In this document: piece by piece, positions 28,200 to 37,346 of the stretch
How the letters are laid out: each line of letters opens with the position of its first letter
Numbering within the stretch: position 1 is the first letter of the stretch
Source of the DNA: Fibrella aestuarina BUZ 2
Lineage (GTDB): Bacteria > Bacteroidota > Bacteroidia > Cytophagales > Spirosomataceae
DNA length: 64,000 nucleotides
NCBI RefSeq assembly: GCF_000331105.1
Contig: NC_020054.1
Coordinates: 1,105,698 to 1,169,697 of the forward strand
Reading direction: 5' to 3'
Program-made: the position numbers and the translations under genes
Notes under the pieces: model-generated
Told to the model about the DNA's origin: nothing
Databases searched by the model: none
What the model saw: the letters and a program-made list of their open reading frames with translations, nothing else

Positions 28200-29345
28200 A
28201 TGCGCTCGCTTTGCTACCTGTTACTTGCCCTGCTGGTAGGGCCAACGGCATTTGCTACTCATATTCTGGGTGGATATATCAAAACGGCATCCGTTTCGGG
28301 GCAGGTCAATACCCATCGGATCACCGTCACGATGTATTATAATCTAGTGGAAGGTGCCGCCGCTGCCAACGCCGCCCAGACCATTTCCGTTTGTTTCGGC
28401 GATGGAAATACGGCCCAGGTGAGCCGTACTAGCAGCCAAACGGTCACTGGTAATGCCCTGTCCCCGGCGGTGTCGGTCAATGAATACACGGTAACGCACC
28501 TGTATAATGGGGCAGGCGTTTACTCGATCAAAGCGTCGGTTATAAACCGAAATGACAACATTCGGAATATCAACAATGGGCAGTCGCTCAACCTGAGCTT
28601 CGCTATCCAGACAACCGTACAAGTTGGTTTGGCCAATCAGACACCCGTGCTGGCGCTTCCGGTGTCGGGCTTACTGGTCGCGTTGAATCAGCCACTGTCT
28701 TTATCGCTGGCCGCAACGGATGCCGACGGTGATAGTCTTTCCTACGGAATGGGTCTGCCGATGAGCAGCCTCGAACCAGGATCGGAGCTAACCCGCTTTT
28801 GCAACAGCTTTTCGGTTGTTGCTGGTTATCAGTTTCCCAACGACGTCAAGCAGGTAGGTACGTACCGGCTTAATCCGCAAACGGGCCAGCTCAACTGGAA
28901 CATACCCACGGAGCAGGGACGCTACTCGGCTGTGATTTTGGTATCCGAATGGCGGGACGGAGTACTGATTAGCCAGACCCAGCAAGAGTTTATGTTGCTT
29001 GTTGTCGATCGGGGTGGTTCGCCCGTGACACCCCCCGTCTACGAACCGGCTCAACTGGCTACGATCACAGCTACGGCTATTGATCAAGTGAAGTTGCAAC
29101 TGACCGTTTCTCCTAATCCAATGGCCAGCGGCTTAATACAAGTCGAACTGACAGCGGCGTTGCCCAAACCAGCTACCCTGGAGTTACTCGATAGCCAGGG
29201 GCGCATCCACCGGTCCGTTGAGTTAAAACAAGCTGCCGAGACGCGGCGCCATGCGTTTGATGTGAGCAGTTTGCCCGCGGGCCTGTATCTGATTCGGGCG
29301 GAAAGCAATGGGCAGCAGGTAGTTAAGAAAGTAGTGAAGCCCTAA
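28200..29345 (+). CDS. Secreted protein with T9SS type A C-terminal sorting domain
   Basis: A 381-aa protein: signal peptide (1-20, ending FATHILGG, a common start of Bacteroidota surface proteins), beta-rich PKD/cadherin-like domains (about 30-280, SATDADGDSLSYG-type motif), a short linker, and a C-terminal sorting domain (VSPNPMASGLIQVEL ... VSSLPAGLYLIRAES ... KKVVKP). T9SS exports such proteins to the surface and removes the tail. No enzymatic motif is seen, so an adhesin or structural role is likely (inference). TATACCTTTA abuts the ATG and may be a promoter giving a very short leader. Confidence 0.88.
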   Translation: MRSLCYLLLALLVGPTAFATHILGGYIKTASVSGQVNTHRITVTMYYNLVEGAAAANAAQTISVCFGDGNTAQVSRTSSQTVTGNALSPAVSVNEYTVTHLYNGAGVYSIKASVINRNDNIRNINNGQSLNLSFAIQTTVQVGLANQTPVLALPVSGLLVALNQPLSLSLAATDADGDSLSYGMGLPMSSLEPGSELTRFCNSFSVVAGYQFPNDVKQVGTYRLNPQTGQLNWNIPTEQGRYSAVILVSEWRDGVLISQTQQEFMLLVVDRGGSPVTPPVYEPAQLATITATAIDQVKLQLTVSPNPMASGLIQVELTAALPKPATLELLDSQGRIHRSVELKQAAETRRHAFDVSSLPAGLYLIRAESNGQQVVKKVVKP

Positions 29346-29353
29346 TGCCGATG

Positions 29354-30334
29354 TTACAAACTTGGTAGCAACTGCTTCCAGGTACCCTTCATGCGGTTGT
29401 ATTTGAGGGTGCTCGGCAAGGCTTTCCACCAGTATTTCGATAGCTCCACGGCAAACGAGGGCTGCATGTAGCAGTTGATGGCGCACCCTTCGCAGGCAGG
29501 CAGTCGGCCTTCAAGCGCCACCAGTTGCTGTACGGCGGCTGATCGGTATAGCTCGTGCAACTGATCGTTAATCGGGAACGTTTGCAAGCCCAGATGGTAG
29601 CAGGGGAGCACCAGTTCGTTTTGCGGCGAAATGACGATGGTGGTACTGGCCGCCCGGCAAACGGGCTTGTTGATGTGGTTACCGCCATCGCGCCGAAGCT
29701 GAACAAACCCATCGTTGAGGTACACGCTGGGCCGATTGCCCCACTGTGTCAGCGTTTGCAGCGCCGATTCGGGCAACGTACCCCCAACGCCATTGTACTC
29801 GAATACCGGATTCAGAATGAGCACCAACCCGTTCGGGCGGCAGATCTGCTCGTACATCGCCTCGATCTGACCGATGTTGTGTTCGAACACCGTGAACAGG
29901 ATGTCAGGGCGCTCACCCAGCGAGTTGGCTAGCGCAATCGACTCCATCACTTTGTCGAAGCAACGTACCCCGCGGCCTTGGTCGTGTTCGGCAGCATTGG
30001 GCGAATCGAGCGAAAAATGCAGCATATCGACCAGTCCCCGCAGCCGTTCGGCCTGTTTGGGGTACAGCAATCCGTTGGTCGTGATGGTGGTAATAAAACC
30101 CTGCCGTTTGGCTTCGGCGAGCAATTCGGGCAGTTGGCGATGAAGGAGGGGTTCGCCACCCGTAAAATCGACAACCCGCACGCCCAGCCGCCGAAGGTCC
30201 CGCAGATTAGCCCGTACCTGATCGAGAGTTACGTAAGGCGAAGGCTTCTCCCAGATGTCGCAGAAGCCACACGTTGCGTTACAGCGGTACGTGACGTAAT
30301 AATTGCACAAAACCGGGTGACGAACGAGGCGCAT
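29354..30334 (-). CDS. Radical SAM protein with SPASM-like C-terminal cysteines
   Basis: A 326-aa enzyme. The radical SAM cluster motif CxxxCxxC is C18-C22-C25 (CNATCGFC), the GGEP motif of SAM binding is present (DFTGGEPLLH), and a C-terminal set of cysteines (KPVCRAAS, LPCYHLG, CEGCAINC) fits a SPASM/Twitch domain holding further Fe-S clusters. Such proteins modify peptides or lipids; here no precursor peptide gene was seen nearby. The stop is 9 bp from the end of the convergent T9SS gene. It is followed upstream by accD on the same strand across a palindromic spacer. Confidence 0.88.
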   Translation of the reverse strand: MRLVRHPVLCNYYVTYRCNATCGFCDIWEKPSPYVTLDQVRANLRDLRRLGVRVVDFTGGEPLLHRQLPELLAEAKRQGFITTITTNGLLYPKQAERLRGLVDMLHFSLDSPNAAEHDQGRGVRCFDKVMESIALANSLGERPDILFTVFEHNIGQIEAMYEQICRPNGLVLILNPVFEYNGVGGTLPESALQTLTQWGNRPSVYLNDGFVQLRRDGGNHINKPVCRAASTTIVISPQNELVLPCYHLGLQTFPINDQLHELYRSAAVQQLVALEGRLPACEGCAINCYMQPSFAVELSKYWWKALPSTLKYNRMKGTWKQLLPSL

Positions 30335-30344
30335 AGATAGGGAC

Positions 30345-30411
30345 GCTAGGAGTAGGGGCTGGGGCGCAATGGTGCTAGTTGCCCCGTGCCTTACGCCCCC
30401 AGTCCTACGCT
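30345..30411. repeat. GC-rich imperfect inverted repeat between accD and the radical SAM gene
   Basis: The left arm (30345-30369, GCTAGGAGTAGGGGCTGGGG) and right arm (30379-30411) are complementary with gaps. The right arm overlaps the accD stop. There is no U-tract, so termination is uncertain. Confidence 0.5.
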
Positions 30412-31252
30412 AATTCAGCATTTTCAACAAGCTGCTCAGCTTGTCTTTCAGGTCTTTACGGTCGACGATGAAATCGAGGAAGCCGTGTTCCAGTACGAAT
30501 TCAGCGCTCTGAAAGCCTTTGGGTAAGTCTTTACCAATGGTTTCCCGAATGACGCGCGGCCCGGCAAAACCAATCAGTGCCCCCGGCTCGGCGATATTGA
30601 AGTCGCCCAGCATGGCGTATGACGCTGTCACACCACCCGTGGTAGGGTCGGTCAGCAGCGAAACGTAAGGGAGGCCTGCTTCTGACAGCCGCGCCAGCTT
30701 GGCCGATGTTTTCGCCATCTGCATCAGCGAGAAACCGGCTTCCATCATCCGGGCACCCCCCGACCGCGAAATCATCAGAAACGGCGTTTTGTTGGCCAGC
30801 GCGTAATCGATCGCGCGGGCAATTTTCTCGCCAACCACCGAGCCCATCGACCCGCCAATGAACCCGAAATCCATGCAGGCGACGGTGATTTCAGTGCCAT
30901 TCATAGGTCCATGAGCCGTTCTGACGGCATCTTTCAGGCCCGTTTTAGCCACGGTGGCCCGAATCCGGTCGGGGTATCGTTTTGTATCGGTAAAACCCAG
31001 CGGGTCTGCCGAGATCATATTCTCATCGAGTTCGGTAAACTCATTGCCATCAAAAAGCAGTGAGAAATAGGCGTCCGAGCCTACTTTTTCGTGGTAATTG
31101 CAATGGACACACGTATACGCGTTCAGCTTATGCTCACGGGTATGCATCACCTGTTTGCAATTCGGGCACTGATACCACAACCCATCGGGGGCCTCCCGCT
31201 TCATTTCGGTCGGGGTCTGAATGCCCTTATCCTTTCGTATAAACCAAGACAT
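30410..31252 (-). CDS. accD: Acetyl-CoA carboxylase carboxyltransferase subunit beta
   Basis: A 280-aa subunit of acetyl-CoA carboxylase, which with AccA transfers the carboxyl group from biotin to acetyl-CoA in the first step of fatty acid synthesis. The start at ATG 31252 gives [10 protein letters not shown], the family N-terminus, and agrees with the -7 box just upstream; a longer frame would read through that promoter. The zinc ribbon is C29-C32...C48-C51. The crotonase-like core has [12 protein letters not shown] and [18 protein letters not shown]. AccA is not nearby. Confidence 0.97.
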   Translation of the reverse strand: MSWFIRKDKGIQTPTEMKREAPDGLWYQCPNCKQVMHTREHKLNAYTCVHCNYHEKVGSDAYFSLLFDGNEFTELDENMISADPLGFTDTKRYPDRIRATVAKTGLKDAVRTAHGPMNGTEITVACMDFGFIGGSMGSVVGEKIARAIDYALANKTPFLMISRSGGARMMEAGFSLMQMAKTSAKLARLSEAGLPYVSLLTDPTTGGVTASYAMLGDFNIAEPGALIGFAGPRVIRETIGKDLPKGFQSAEFVLEHGFLDFIVDRKDLKDKLSSLLKMLN

Positions 31253-31273
31253 GTTTGTCGAGCTAAAAGAAAG

Positions 31274-31281
31274 CAAAGATA
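31274..31281 (-). promoter_or_regulatory. -7 box (TATCTTTG) for accD
   Basis: Minus-strand TATCTTTG matches TAnnTTTG exactly, 21 bp upstream of the accD ATG. It supports 31252 as the true start. Confidence 0.6.
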
Positions 31282-31295
31282 CGAAGGGGAAAATG

Positions 31296-31349
31296 AGGTT
31301 GGCTGTTTGACGGCTGATGTTTACGGATGCGCCGTCGAACAGCCAACCC
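31296..31349. terminator. Hairpin between the AlkD-like gene and accD
   Basis: AGGTTGGCTGTTTGACGGC (31296-31314) pairs with 31331-31349 with one mismatch and one wobble around a 16-nt loop, directly at the AlkD-like stop codon. It is likely to end that transcript before accD, although the U-tract is poor. Confidence 0.65.
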
Positions 31350-32054
31350 TTATTTGGCCATAAATGCCCGCCGACTGACGGGGTCGTGCCGTTCGAGCGC
31401 GTAGCGCAGGGCCGTACGCGGCAATTGGCGGGCATGGTCGTGCAGGAATTCGTTGAGGGCATCAAGGTTACGTTTGCCCACTTCGCGCAGCATCCAGCCC
31501 ATCGCCTTGTGAATCAGATCGTGACGGTGGGTGATCAGTTGCTCGACCAGGGCAAACGTATCGCTAAACTGCCCGTGCCGGATAAACTGCCAGGTGGTCA
31601 CCAGGGCAATCCGTTGGCTCCAGAGGTGATCCTGCTGGGCCAGTTCATACAGCAAGGTCCGGTCAGCCGTGAGCAAAGGCAGCCCCAGTAGGGTGGGGCA
31701 ACTGCTATCGACCAGGTCCCAGTTGTTGATGAATTGCCGGTTGGCAACGTACCTGTCGGCCAAGGCCTGCCGTAGCACCGTTCCGCCCCGTTTGGCCTGT
31801 AGATTCCAGATCAGCAGGCCCACCATGCGGCACTCGTGGTATGGGTCCTGAACGAGTTGCTCAGTATCGGCAATGGCCAGGTTGCGAAACTGCCGGGCCA
31901 AGGCGTGTTGTTGCGGCATCGACAGACCCAGAAACACATCGCCCTCCCCGTATTGGCCGGCCTGTGTTTTGAAATAACGAGCTGCGAAAGCGGCGCGCTC
32001 AGGTTGTTCCTGCGCCAGTATAGTTTGCCGAACGGTCTGGTAGTCTGGGGTCAT
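31350..32054 (-). CDS. DNA alkylation repair protein, AlkD-like
   Basis: A 234-aa HEAT-repeat-like all-helical protein. The start at ATG 32054 ([14 protein letters not shown]) is chosen over an upstream one. The pattern [30 protein letters not shown] and [15 protein letters not shown] matches the AlkD family of DNA glycosylases that remove N3- and N7-alkylated purines, whose catalytic Asp/Trp/Arg cluster lies in the WDLVD region. It is followed by a hairpin and accD, and sits 65 bp after the ftsZ stop on the same strand. Confidence 0.9.
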   Translation of the reverse strand: MTPDYQTVRQTILAQEQPERAAFAARYFKTQAGQYGEGDVFLGLSMPQQHALARQFRNLAIADTEQLVQDPYHECRMVGLLIWNLQAKRGGTVLRQALADRYVANRQFINNWDLVDSSCPTLLGLPLLTADRTLLYELAQQDHLWSQRIALVTTWQFIRHGQFSDTFALVEQLITHRHDLIHKAMGWMLREVGKRNLDALNEFLHDHARQLPRTALRYALERHDPVSRRAFMAK

Positions 32055-32119
32055 GGGGTACCAACGAAAAGGCACGAGCCGAAGCCCGTGCCAATAAAGA
32101 CAAATCAAGTGGGTGTTGC

Positions 32120-33514
32120 CTAATCGAACAGGCGTGAGCGAATCAGCTCGTGGTCGGGCAACAGTGGAATTTCGTACAGCATTACCCGGTGACGGCTAAA
32201 AGCCGGAGCTTCCAACTCGCGCTCGCTGAAGCGGTTTTGCAGAAAATCGGTGATGAGTTGCTTCACCTCTTCCGTATCGTCGGGTCGGGTCGGGTTCAAC
32301 GTGATGCCGTTATAGCCAGCATGATCGTTCGTCCCCAGCCCATTGGCATACGGACCAGGTACGGGTGGCACTGGTACCGGCCCGCTGTGCGTAAACGTAG
32401 GTGTGCTGACGCCCGCCTCATCGAGTACCAGCTCGGGCTGGTTAGCTTCCGGTGCGCTCGGTGTTTGGTCCGGTGTGTCAACGGCCTCAACGGGTTTGGC
32501 GGGTTCTTCTCTGGCAATCGGCAGCGGGGCGATAATGCCATCCATGTTGGTCTCAAAACCAGCCGCGATGATCGTTACCCGCATTCGGGCGCCGAGCGAA
32601 TCGTCGAAGATGGCACCAATTTTAAACAGACGGGCTTCTTCGCCAATCTTCTCCACGATGTAGTTGGAGATGATTGTCTGTTCTTCCAGCGTGGCTTCGT
32701 ACTCCGAGCTCGACGAAATGGTCAGCAGGATGCGCTTGGCCCCCAAAATGTCGCTGTCGTTCAGCAGCGGTGAGTTGAGCGCCTCCTGAATGGCGTGCAA
32801 CGCCCGCTCTTCACCTTCTGCATCTGCCGAGCCCATCACCGACGGCCCTGCATCCTGCAGTACCTTCTTCACGTCCATGAAGTCGGTGTTCACGTCGCCG
32901 CGGGTGGTAATGACTTCGGCAATACTTTTCACGGCGGTAGCCAGCACGTTATCGGCATGAGCGAAGGCTTTCCGAATGCTGAGCTTGCCATACAGGTCGG
33001 CCAGCTTGTCGTTCATGACAACCAGCACCGTATCGCAGCTTTTCTTTAGCAGTTCGATGCCTTCTGCCGCCTGCGAACGCTTGTCGATGCCTTCATATTT
33101 GTAAGGGGCCGTCACGACGGCAACTGTCAGCAGGCCCATTTCGCGGGCGAGCTGGGCTACTACCGGCGCTGCGCCCGTGCCGGTACCACCGCCCATCCCG
33201 GCCGTGATGAAGACCATCTTGATCGATCCACCCAGCAGGTTGCGCAGTTCGTCGAGGCTTTCGGTAGCGGCTCGGCGGCCCACTTCCACGTCCATACCAG
33301 CCCCTTCCAATCCCGTGCCGAGTTTCAGCTTCGTTTTCACGTCGCTGCTCATTAAGGCTTGCCGGTCAGTATTGCAGATCGCGAACTCGACATCCTTTAC
33401 ACCCATCTTAAGCATATGCTGCACGGCATTGCTACCGCCGCCACCCACACCAATAACCTTGATGATCGGGGCGTTTTGCTCGGGTATATCGAGGGTAAAT
33501 CCGTGGTCCAACAT
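32120..33514 (-). CDS. ftsZ: Cell division GTPase FtsZ
   Basis: A 464-aa tubulin-like GTPase forming the division ring. The start at ATG 33514 (MLDHGFTLDIPEQNAPIIKVIGVGG) fits Bacteroidota FtsZ. The nucleotide-binding GVGGGGSNA (22-30) and signature GGGTGTG (108-114) are intact, as is the T7-loop region NTDFMDVKKVLQDAG. After the core comes a ~100-aa Pro/acidic linker. The C-terminal end (LEAPAFSRHRVMLYEIPLLP) replaces a clean IPAFLR-type anchor peptide, so FtsA contact may differ. It is last in the dcw run, 135 bp after ftsA. Confidence 0.97.
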   Translation of the reverse strand: MLDHGFTLDIPEQNAPIIKVIGVGGGGSNAVQHMLKMGVKDVEFAICNTDRQALMSSDVKTKLKLGTGLEGAGMDVEVGRRAATESLDELRNLLGGSIKMVFITAGMGGGTGTGAAPVVAQLAREMGLLTVAVVTAPYKYEGIDKRSQAAEGIELLKKSCDTVLVVMNDKLADLYGKLSIRKAFAHADNVLATAVKSIAEVITTRGDVNTDFMDVKKVLQDAGPSVMGSADAEGEERALHAIQEALNSPLLNDSDILGAKRILLTISSSSEYEATLEEQTIISNYIVEKIGEEARLFKIGAIFDDSLGARMRVTIIAAGFETNMDGIIAPLPIAREEPAKPVEAVDTPDQTPSAPEANQPELVLDEAGVSTPTFTHSGPVPVPPVPGPYANGLGTNDHAGYNGITLNPTRPDDTEEVKQLITDFLQNRFSERELEAPAFSRHRVMLYEIPLLPDHELIRSRLFD

Positions 33515-33649
33515 AGCTTGATTCCTTAATGGTGTCCGATTAATCATGAGGGCGGTTAGGTTGTGGTAAAGCGTGTATGGGGTAAGCGATGGTACAGAAA
33601 CAAGGCCAAACCCGGACTTTAGTTCGCTTTTGGCCAGCAAAATTATTGG

Positions 33650-35062
33650 CTAGTCCCGATACGAGTCGTTGATGTCACCAAGCTTGGGGTTAATTAGTTT
33701 TTTCAGCCAGCTCAGCCAACCCGTCGATTGGCCTGTCTCGCCCGCATCATCAGCTGGCTTGGCTGGCGACGTACCTGCGTTACCCTTCGGCCCCGGATTT
33801 GGGCGCGTGGTATCAACAGGACGACCCTGCCCATTGCCATTGATCGGCGCCGAACTAGCCAGACCCGGATCGCTGATGAACGAAATCCGATCATCGACGC
33901 TGCGGAACCCGGCCCACACTAATCCCACCGCCGTGGCATAAGCCGGATCGCTGACCAGATCAGCGCGCAAATTGTATTCCAACTGTTCGGGGTAACCCAC
34001 GCGCACATCCATCTCAGTGACGGTTCGGAACACTTCGTCAATGCCTTCGATGAGCGCGGTGCCCCCGGTCAAGACAATACCACCCAGCAATTTATCTTTG
34101 TAACCTGACCGAATAATTTCGGCCTGTACGAGTGCAGCAATCTCTTTGAGCCGTTCGCTCAGGATGATCGACACATTCCGTAACAGCACGTCTTTGGGCT
34201 GGCGACCTGGCAACCCCGGCACCGATACCACCTCGTTGAGGCGGTACGTAGTGGGGTTGGCGTTACCAAACTTGATCTTCAGCAGTTCGGCCTGTTGGGG
34301 CAGGACCTTGCATCCATCCTGAATGTCGTTGGTCAGGCAGTTGCCCGCCCAGGGGAACACCGCCACGTGGCGCAGCACATTCCGGTAATAAATGGCTACG
34401 TCGGTGGTGCCGCCGCCAATATCCACCAGGGCCACACCGGCTTCCCGCTCTTCGGGGGTCAGCACCGCCATGGCCGAAGCCAGTGGCGATAGTAACACCT
34501 GATCGCGCTGAAGATGGCTGGCCGTGCGCTCGATACAACGCCGTACGTTGACTGCCGCATCGGCCTGCGTGGTAATGATCTGGAAATCGGCCCCCAGCTT
34601 AACACCATTTCGGCCAACGGGATCCTCAACCCCCGTTTCACTATCGACCGTGAAGTCCATAGGAAGCACGTGCACGATTTCCTTACCCGCCAGTTGGGGG
34701 GTGCGGTACATGTCGCGTAGCAGGTGATCGATGTCGGCAGGCGTTACCTCATCACCCGGCGAGAGTCGGGTAATGCTACCGGGCTGTTTTTGCGAATTGA
34801 TATTGTGGTTGCTGAAGCTGACGTTGACCAGCCCGATGTCAACGTTCGACTGATTCGACACTTCTTCAATAGCCCGGTTAATCGCTTCAACCGTTCGGCT
34901 GATATTCATCACTTTGCCTTTCGTGACGCCTTCGGAACTGGCCCGGCCAGCGCCCAGCACTTCCAGCATAGGCTGGTTGTTGCTGCTTCGAGATAGCCGA
35001 CCCGCCACCGCACAGACCTTCGTGCTGCCGATGTCGAGTCCTACCACAATCTTGTCATCCAT
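33650..35062 (-). CDS. ftsA: Cell division protein FtsA
   Basis: A 470-aa actin-like ATPase that tethers FtsZ to the membrane. The start MDDKIVVGLDIGSTKVCAV at ATG 35062 places phosphate loop 1 near residue 8-15; VALVDIGGGTTDVAI is phosphate loop 2, and GGIVLTGGTALIEGI is the adenosine motif. The C-terminal TGWLSWLKKLINPKLG is a good amphipathic membrane helix. A Pro/Gly-rich linker precedes it. The start is 14 bp after the ftsQ stop, so the two are translationally close. Confidence 0.97.
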   Translation of the reverse strand: MDDKIVVGLDIGSTKVCAVAGRLSRSSNNQPMLEVLGAGRASSEGVTKGKVMNISRTVEAINRAIEEVSNQSNVDIGLVNVSFSNHNINSQKQPGSITRLSPGDEVTPADIDHLLRDMYRTPQLAGKEIVHVLPMDFTVDSETGVEDPVGRNGVKLGADFQIITTQADAAVNVRRCIERTASHLQRDQVLLSPLASAMAVLTPEEREAGVALVDIGGGTTDVAIYYRNVLRHVAVFPWAGNCLTNDIQDGCKVLPQQAELLKIKFGNANPTTYRLNEVVSVPGLPGRQPKDVLLRNVSIILSERLKEIAALVQAEIIRSGYKDKLLGGIVLTGGTALIEGIDEVFRTVTEMDVRVGYPEQLEYNLRADLVSDPAYATAVGLVWAGFRSVDDRISFISDPGLASSAPINGNGQGRPVDTTRPNPGPKGNAGTSPAKPADDAGETGQSTGWLSWLKKLINPKLGDINDSYRD

Positions 35063-35076
35063 AAGGTGATGGGTCA

Positions 35077-35856
35077 TCACTCGCAAACTAACTGGTTACG
35101 GTACTGCACATTTACCCGTTGGTAGCGGTCCCAGCCTTTGCGGGGCGCTATCTGCGTGTAGAACAGTTTTATTTTTTTAAACTTCGTCTCCAACTCATCA
35201 GGCGTTCCAAACTCAATCCGGTACGTACCCACCTGCGGCCAAAGGGTCACCTCACCCGCCGCGTCAACGGTTAGCTCGGCAATCTGCGCCCGCCACAAAT
35301 CAGAGTCGCGTATGTAGCGCAACAACTCAAGTAGCGGTTCGCCCGCTTTATCGGCCAGGGTCCGATGTTGCCGAAACCATTCGCCCGACACCACCGGCAC
35401 GCGAGCCGTGTAATTCATCGACAGCGGGAAAAATCGCCCTTCGTCGCTGATGTACTGACCACCTACGCCCCGAACGACATCGTCGGGACCGTTGCTGATC
35501 AACCGAGCTACCGGGTGTGGCTGTTCTACATCGACCAGCAGGTTACCCGCCAGATCGTAGGAGACATGTGCCCGCCGAATAAGCCCGTATTGCCGAAGCC
35601 GTTGCTCCAACTGCCCGAAATTGATCTGATCCAGTGCCTTTCCCACGACCGGCTCGGCCCCGTTGTTGGTCAGAAAACCCGTGACATCCCTACGATTCAG
35701 AAACCGCTGCTCGTCGGTGCCGTCGATCCGGACGACTACTGACTCGCAGTGCGTGTGCCGCAGCCGTTGCTCGGTAAACGCAACCAACCCGAAAAGGGTT
35801 AAGCCGCCTGCTGCTCGCCAAAGCCACTTTTTTCGGTTACTAAAAGTAGAAAACAT
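35077..35856 (-). CDS. ftsQ: Cell division protein FtsQ/DivIB
   Basis: A 259-aa bitopic membrane protein: short basic cytoplasmic tail, one TM helix (about 13-28), then a POTRA-like and beta domain (VVVRIDGTDEQRFLNRRDVTGFL; LVDVEQPHPVARLI). It scaffolds the divisome in the periplasm. Sequence conservation is low, as usual for FtsQ, so the call rests partly on its position between murC and ftsA. Confidence 0.9.
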   Translation of the reverse strand: MFSTFSNRKKWLWRAAGGLTLFGLVAFTEQRLRHTHCESVVVRIDGTDEQRFLNRRDVTGFLTNNGAEPVVGKALDQINFGQLEQRLRQYGLIRRAHVSYDLAGNLLVDVEQPHPVARLISNGPDDVVRGVGGQYISDEGRFFPLSMNYTARVPVVSGEWFRQHRTLADKAGEPLLELLRYIRDSDLWRAQIAELTVDAAGEVTLWPQVGTYRIEFGTPDELETKFKKIKLFYTQIAPRKGWDRYQRVNVQYRNQLVCE

Positions 35857-35876
35857 CTGTAAATAAGCTAAATCAG

Positions 35877-37286
35877 CTAATTGATTATTTTATCCATTGG
35901 CTTCAATTCTGCTTTCAGAAGGGGCAACAGTTGGTCAATATCGCCTGCGCCCACCGTAACGACGAGCGAGGGGCTCATTTCTCGCAGAACGCCGAGCAGG
36001 TCGTCTTTGGTACTAATTTGTTTGGTCTTTGAGGTAATGTGACGGAGGATACTGTCGGATGTCACGCCCTCGATGGGTGCCTCACGGGCCGGATAGATGT
36101 CGAGCAACACCACGTTATCGGCCAGGGAGAGGCTTTCGGCAAACTCGTTGGCGAAGTCGCGGGTGCGGCTGAACAGATGCGGCTGAAACACCACCGTAAG
36201 CGCCCGTTCGGGGTACAGCGCTTTCACCGACGACAGGAACGCCCGCACCTCGGCCGGATGGTGGGCATAATCATCGATCAGTACCAGTTCGTCGGTATCC
36301 AGCACGTATTCAAAGCGCCGCTTCACGCCCCGGTAGGTGTTGAGTCCATCGCGAATGGCGTCGGGCGACACGCCCACCTGAAGGGCTACTGCCGAGGCCG
36401 CCAGCGCGTTTTCGACGTTGTGAAAGCCGGGAATCACCATGCGGATGTCGGTGATTATGCCGTCCGGATACACCAGATCAAAGACAAACCGGGCCTTTTC
36501 CACCCGAAGGTTGGCTGCCCGGTACTCGGCTCCGTCCAGGGCGTAGGTACGTACCGTTGCTGGCGTCTTATCGGCCAATGACAGGCCATCACGCATAAAC
36601 AGCACGCCGTCGGGCTTGATCTGACTTACGTAGGCGGCAAATGAATCGAGTACCGAGGCGTGATCGCCGTAGATGTCGAGGTGGTCCGCATCGGTCGAGG
36701 TAACGATCGCATACTGTGGAAAGAGCGTCAGAAACGAGCGATCAAACTCATCGGCCTCTACCACACAGATGACCTTCGAGAGATCGTCGGCTGGCTCGTT
36801 GAGCAGGAAATTCGTGCCGTAGTTCTGGGTGATGCCGCCCAGGAAAGCCGCGCAGTTGACACCCGCCTGCCGAAGCAGATGCGCCACCATCGATGACGTT
36901 GTGGTTTTGCCATGCGTGCCGGCCACACCAATGGTTGTCATGCGGCCTGCCAGCCAGCCCAACACCTGCGATCGTTTTTGCAGGGTGTAGCCGTTCTCGG
37001 TCAGGTAGATGTATTCAGCATGTGTTTTCGGGACGGCCGGTGTATAGACAACCAGCGTTTCTGCCGGGTTTTCCCGGAACGAAGCCGGTATTTTGGCGAT
37101 GTCTTCGTCGAAATGAATAGCCATCCCTTCGGCCGTTAGGGCATCGGTCAACGCGGTTGAGGTGCGGTCATACCCGGCCACAGCGTAGCCATTGACCAGA
37201 AACCAGCGGGCCAGCGCACTCATCCCGATACCACCTATACCGAGAAAGTAAACATTACGAATGGTGGATAAAGTTGAATGACTCAA
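35877..37286 (-). CDS. murC: UDP-N-acetylmuramate-L-alanine ligase
   Basis: A 469-aa cytoplasmic Mur ligase adding L-Ala to UDP-MurNAc with ATP. The N-terminal VYFLGIGGIGMSALA (12-26) is the UDP-binding loop and GTHGKTTT (123-130) the ATP loop; HPAEV and TVVFQPHLFSRT are C-domain motifs. The frame has no ATG before the conserved N-terminus, so initiation is at TTG 37286. It is 20 bp ahead of ftsQ. Confidence 0.97.
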   Translation of the reverse strand: MSHSTLSTIRNVYFLGIGGIGMSALARWFLVNGYAVAGYDRTSTALTDALTAEGMAIHFDEDIAKIPASFRENPAETLVVYTPAVPKTHAEYIYLTENGYTLQKRSQVLGWLAGRMTTIGVAGTHGKTTTSSMVAHLLRQAGVNCAAFLGGITQNYGTNFLLNEPADDLSKVICVVEADEFDRSFLTLFPQYAIVTSTDADHLDIYGDHASVLDSFAAYVSQIKPDGVLFMRDGLSLADKTPATVRTYALDGAEYRAANLRVEKARFVFDLVYPDGIITDIRMVIPGFHNVENALAASAVALQVGVSPDAIRDGLNTYRGVKRRFEYVLDTDELVLIDDYAHHPAEVRAFLSSVKALYPERALTVVFQPHLFSRTRDFANEFAESLSLADNVVLLDIYPAREAPIEGVTSDSILRHITSKTKQISTKDDLLGVLREMSPSLVVTVGAGDIDQLLPLLKAELKPMDKIIN

Positions 37287-37346
37287 AGGAATGTGAAGGA
37301 GTGGTTAAACAAAAGTAAGTCGATGATTTACACTCAGGCAAGCAGT

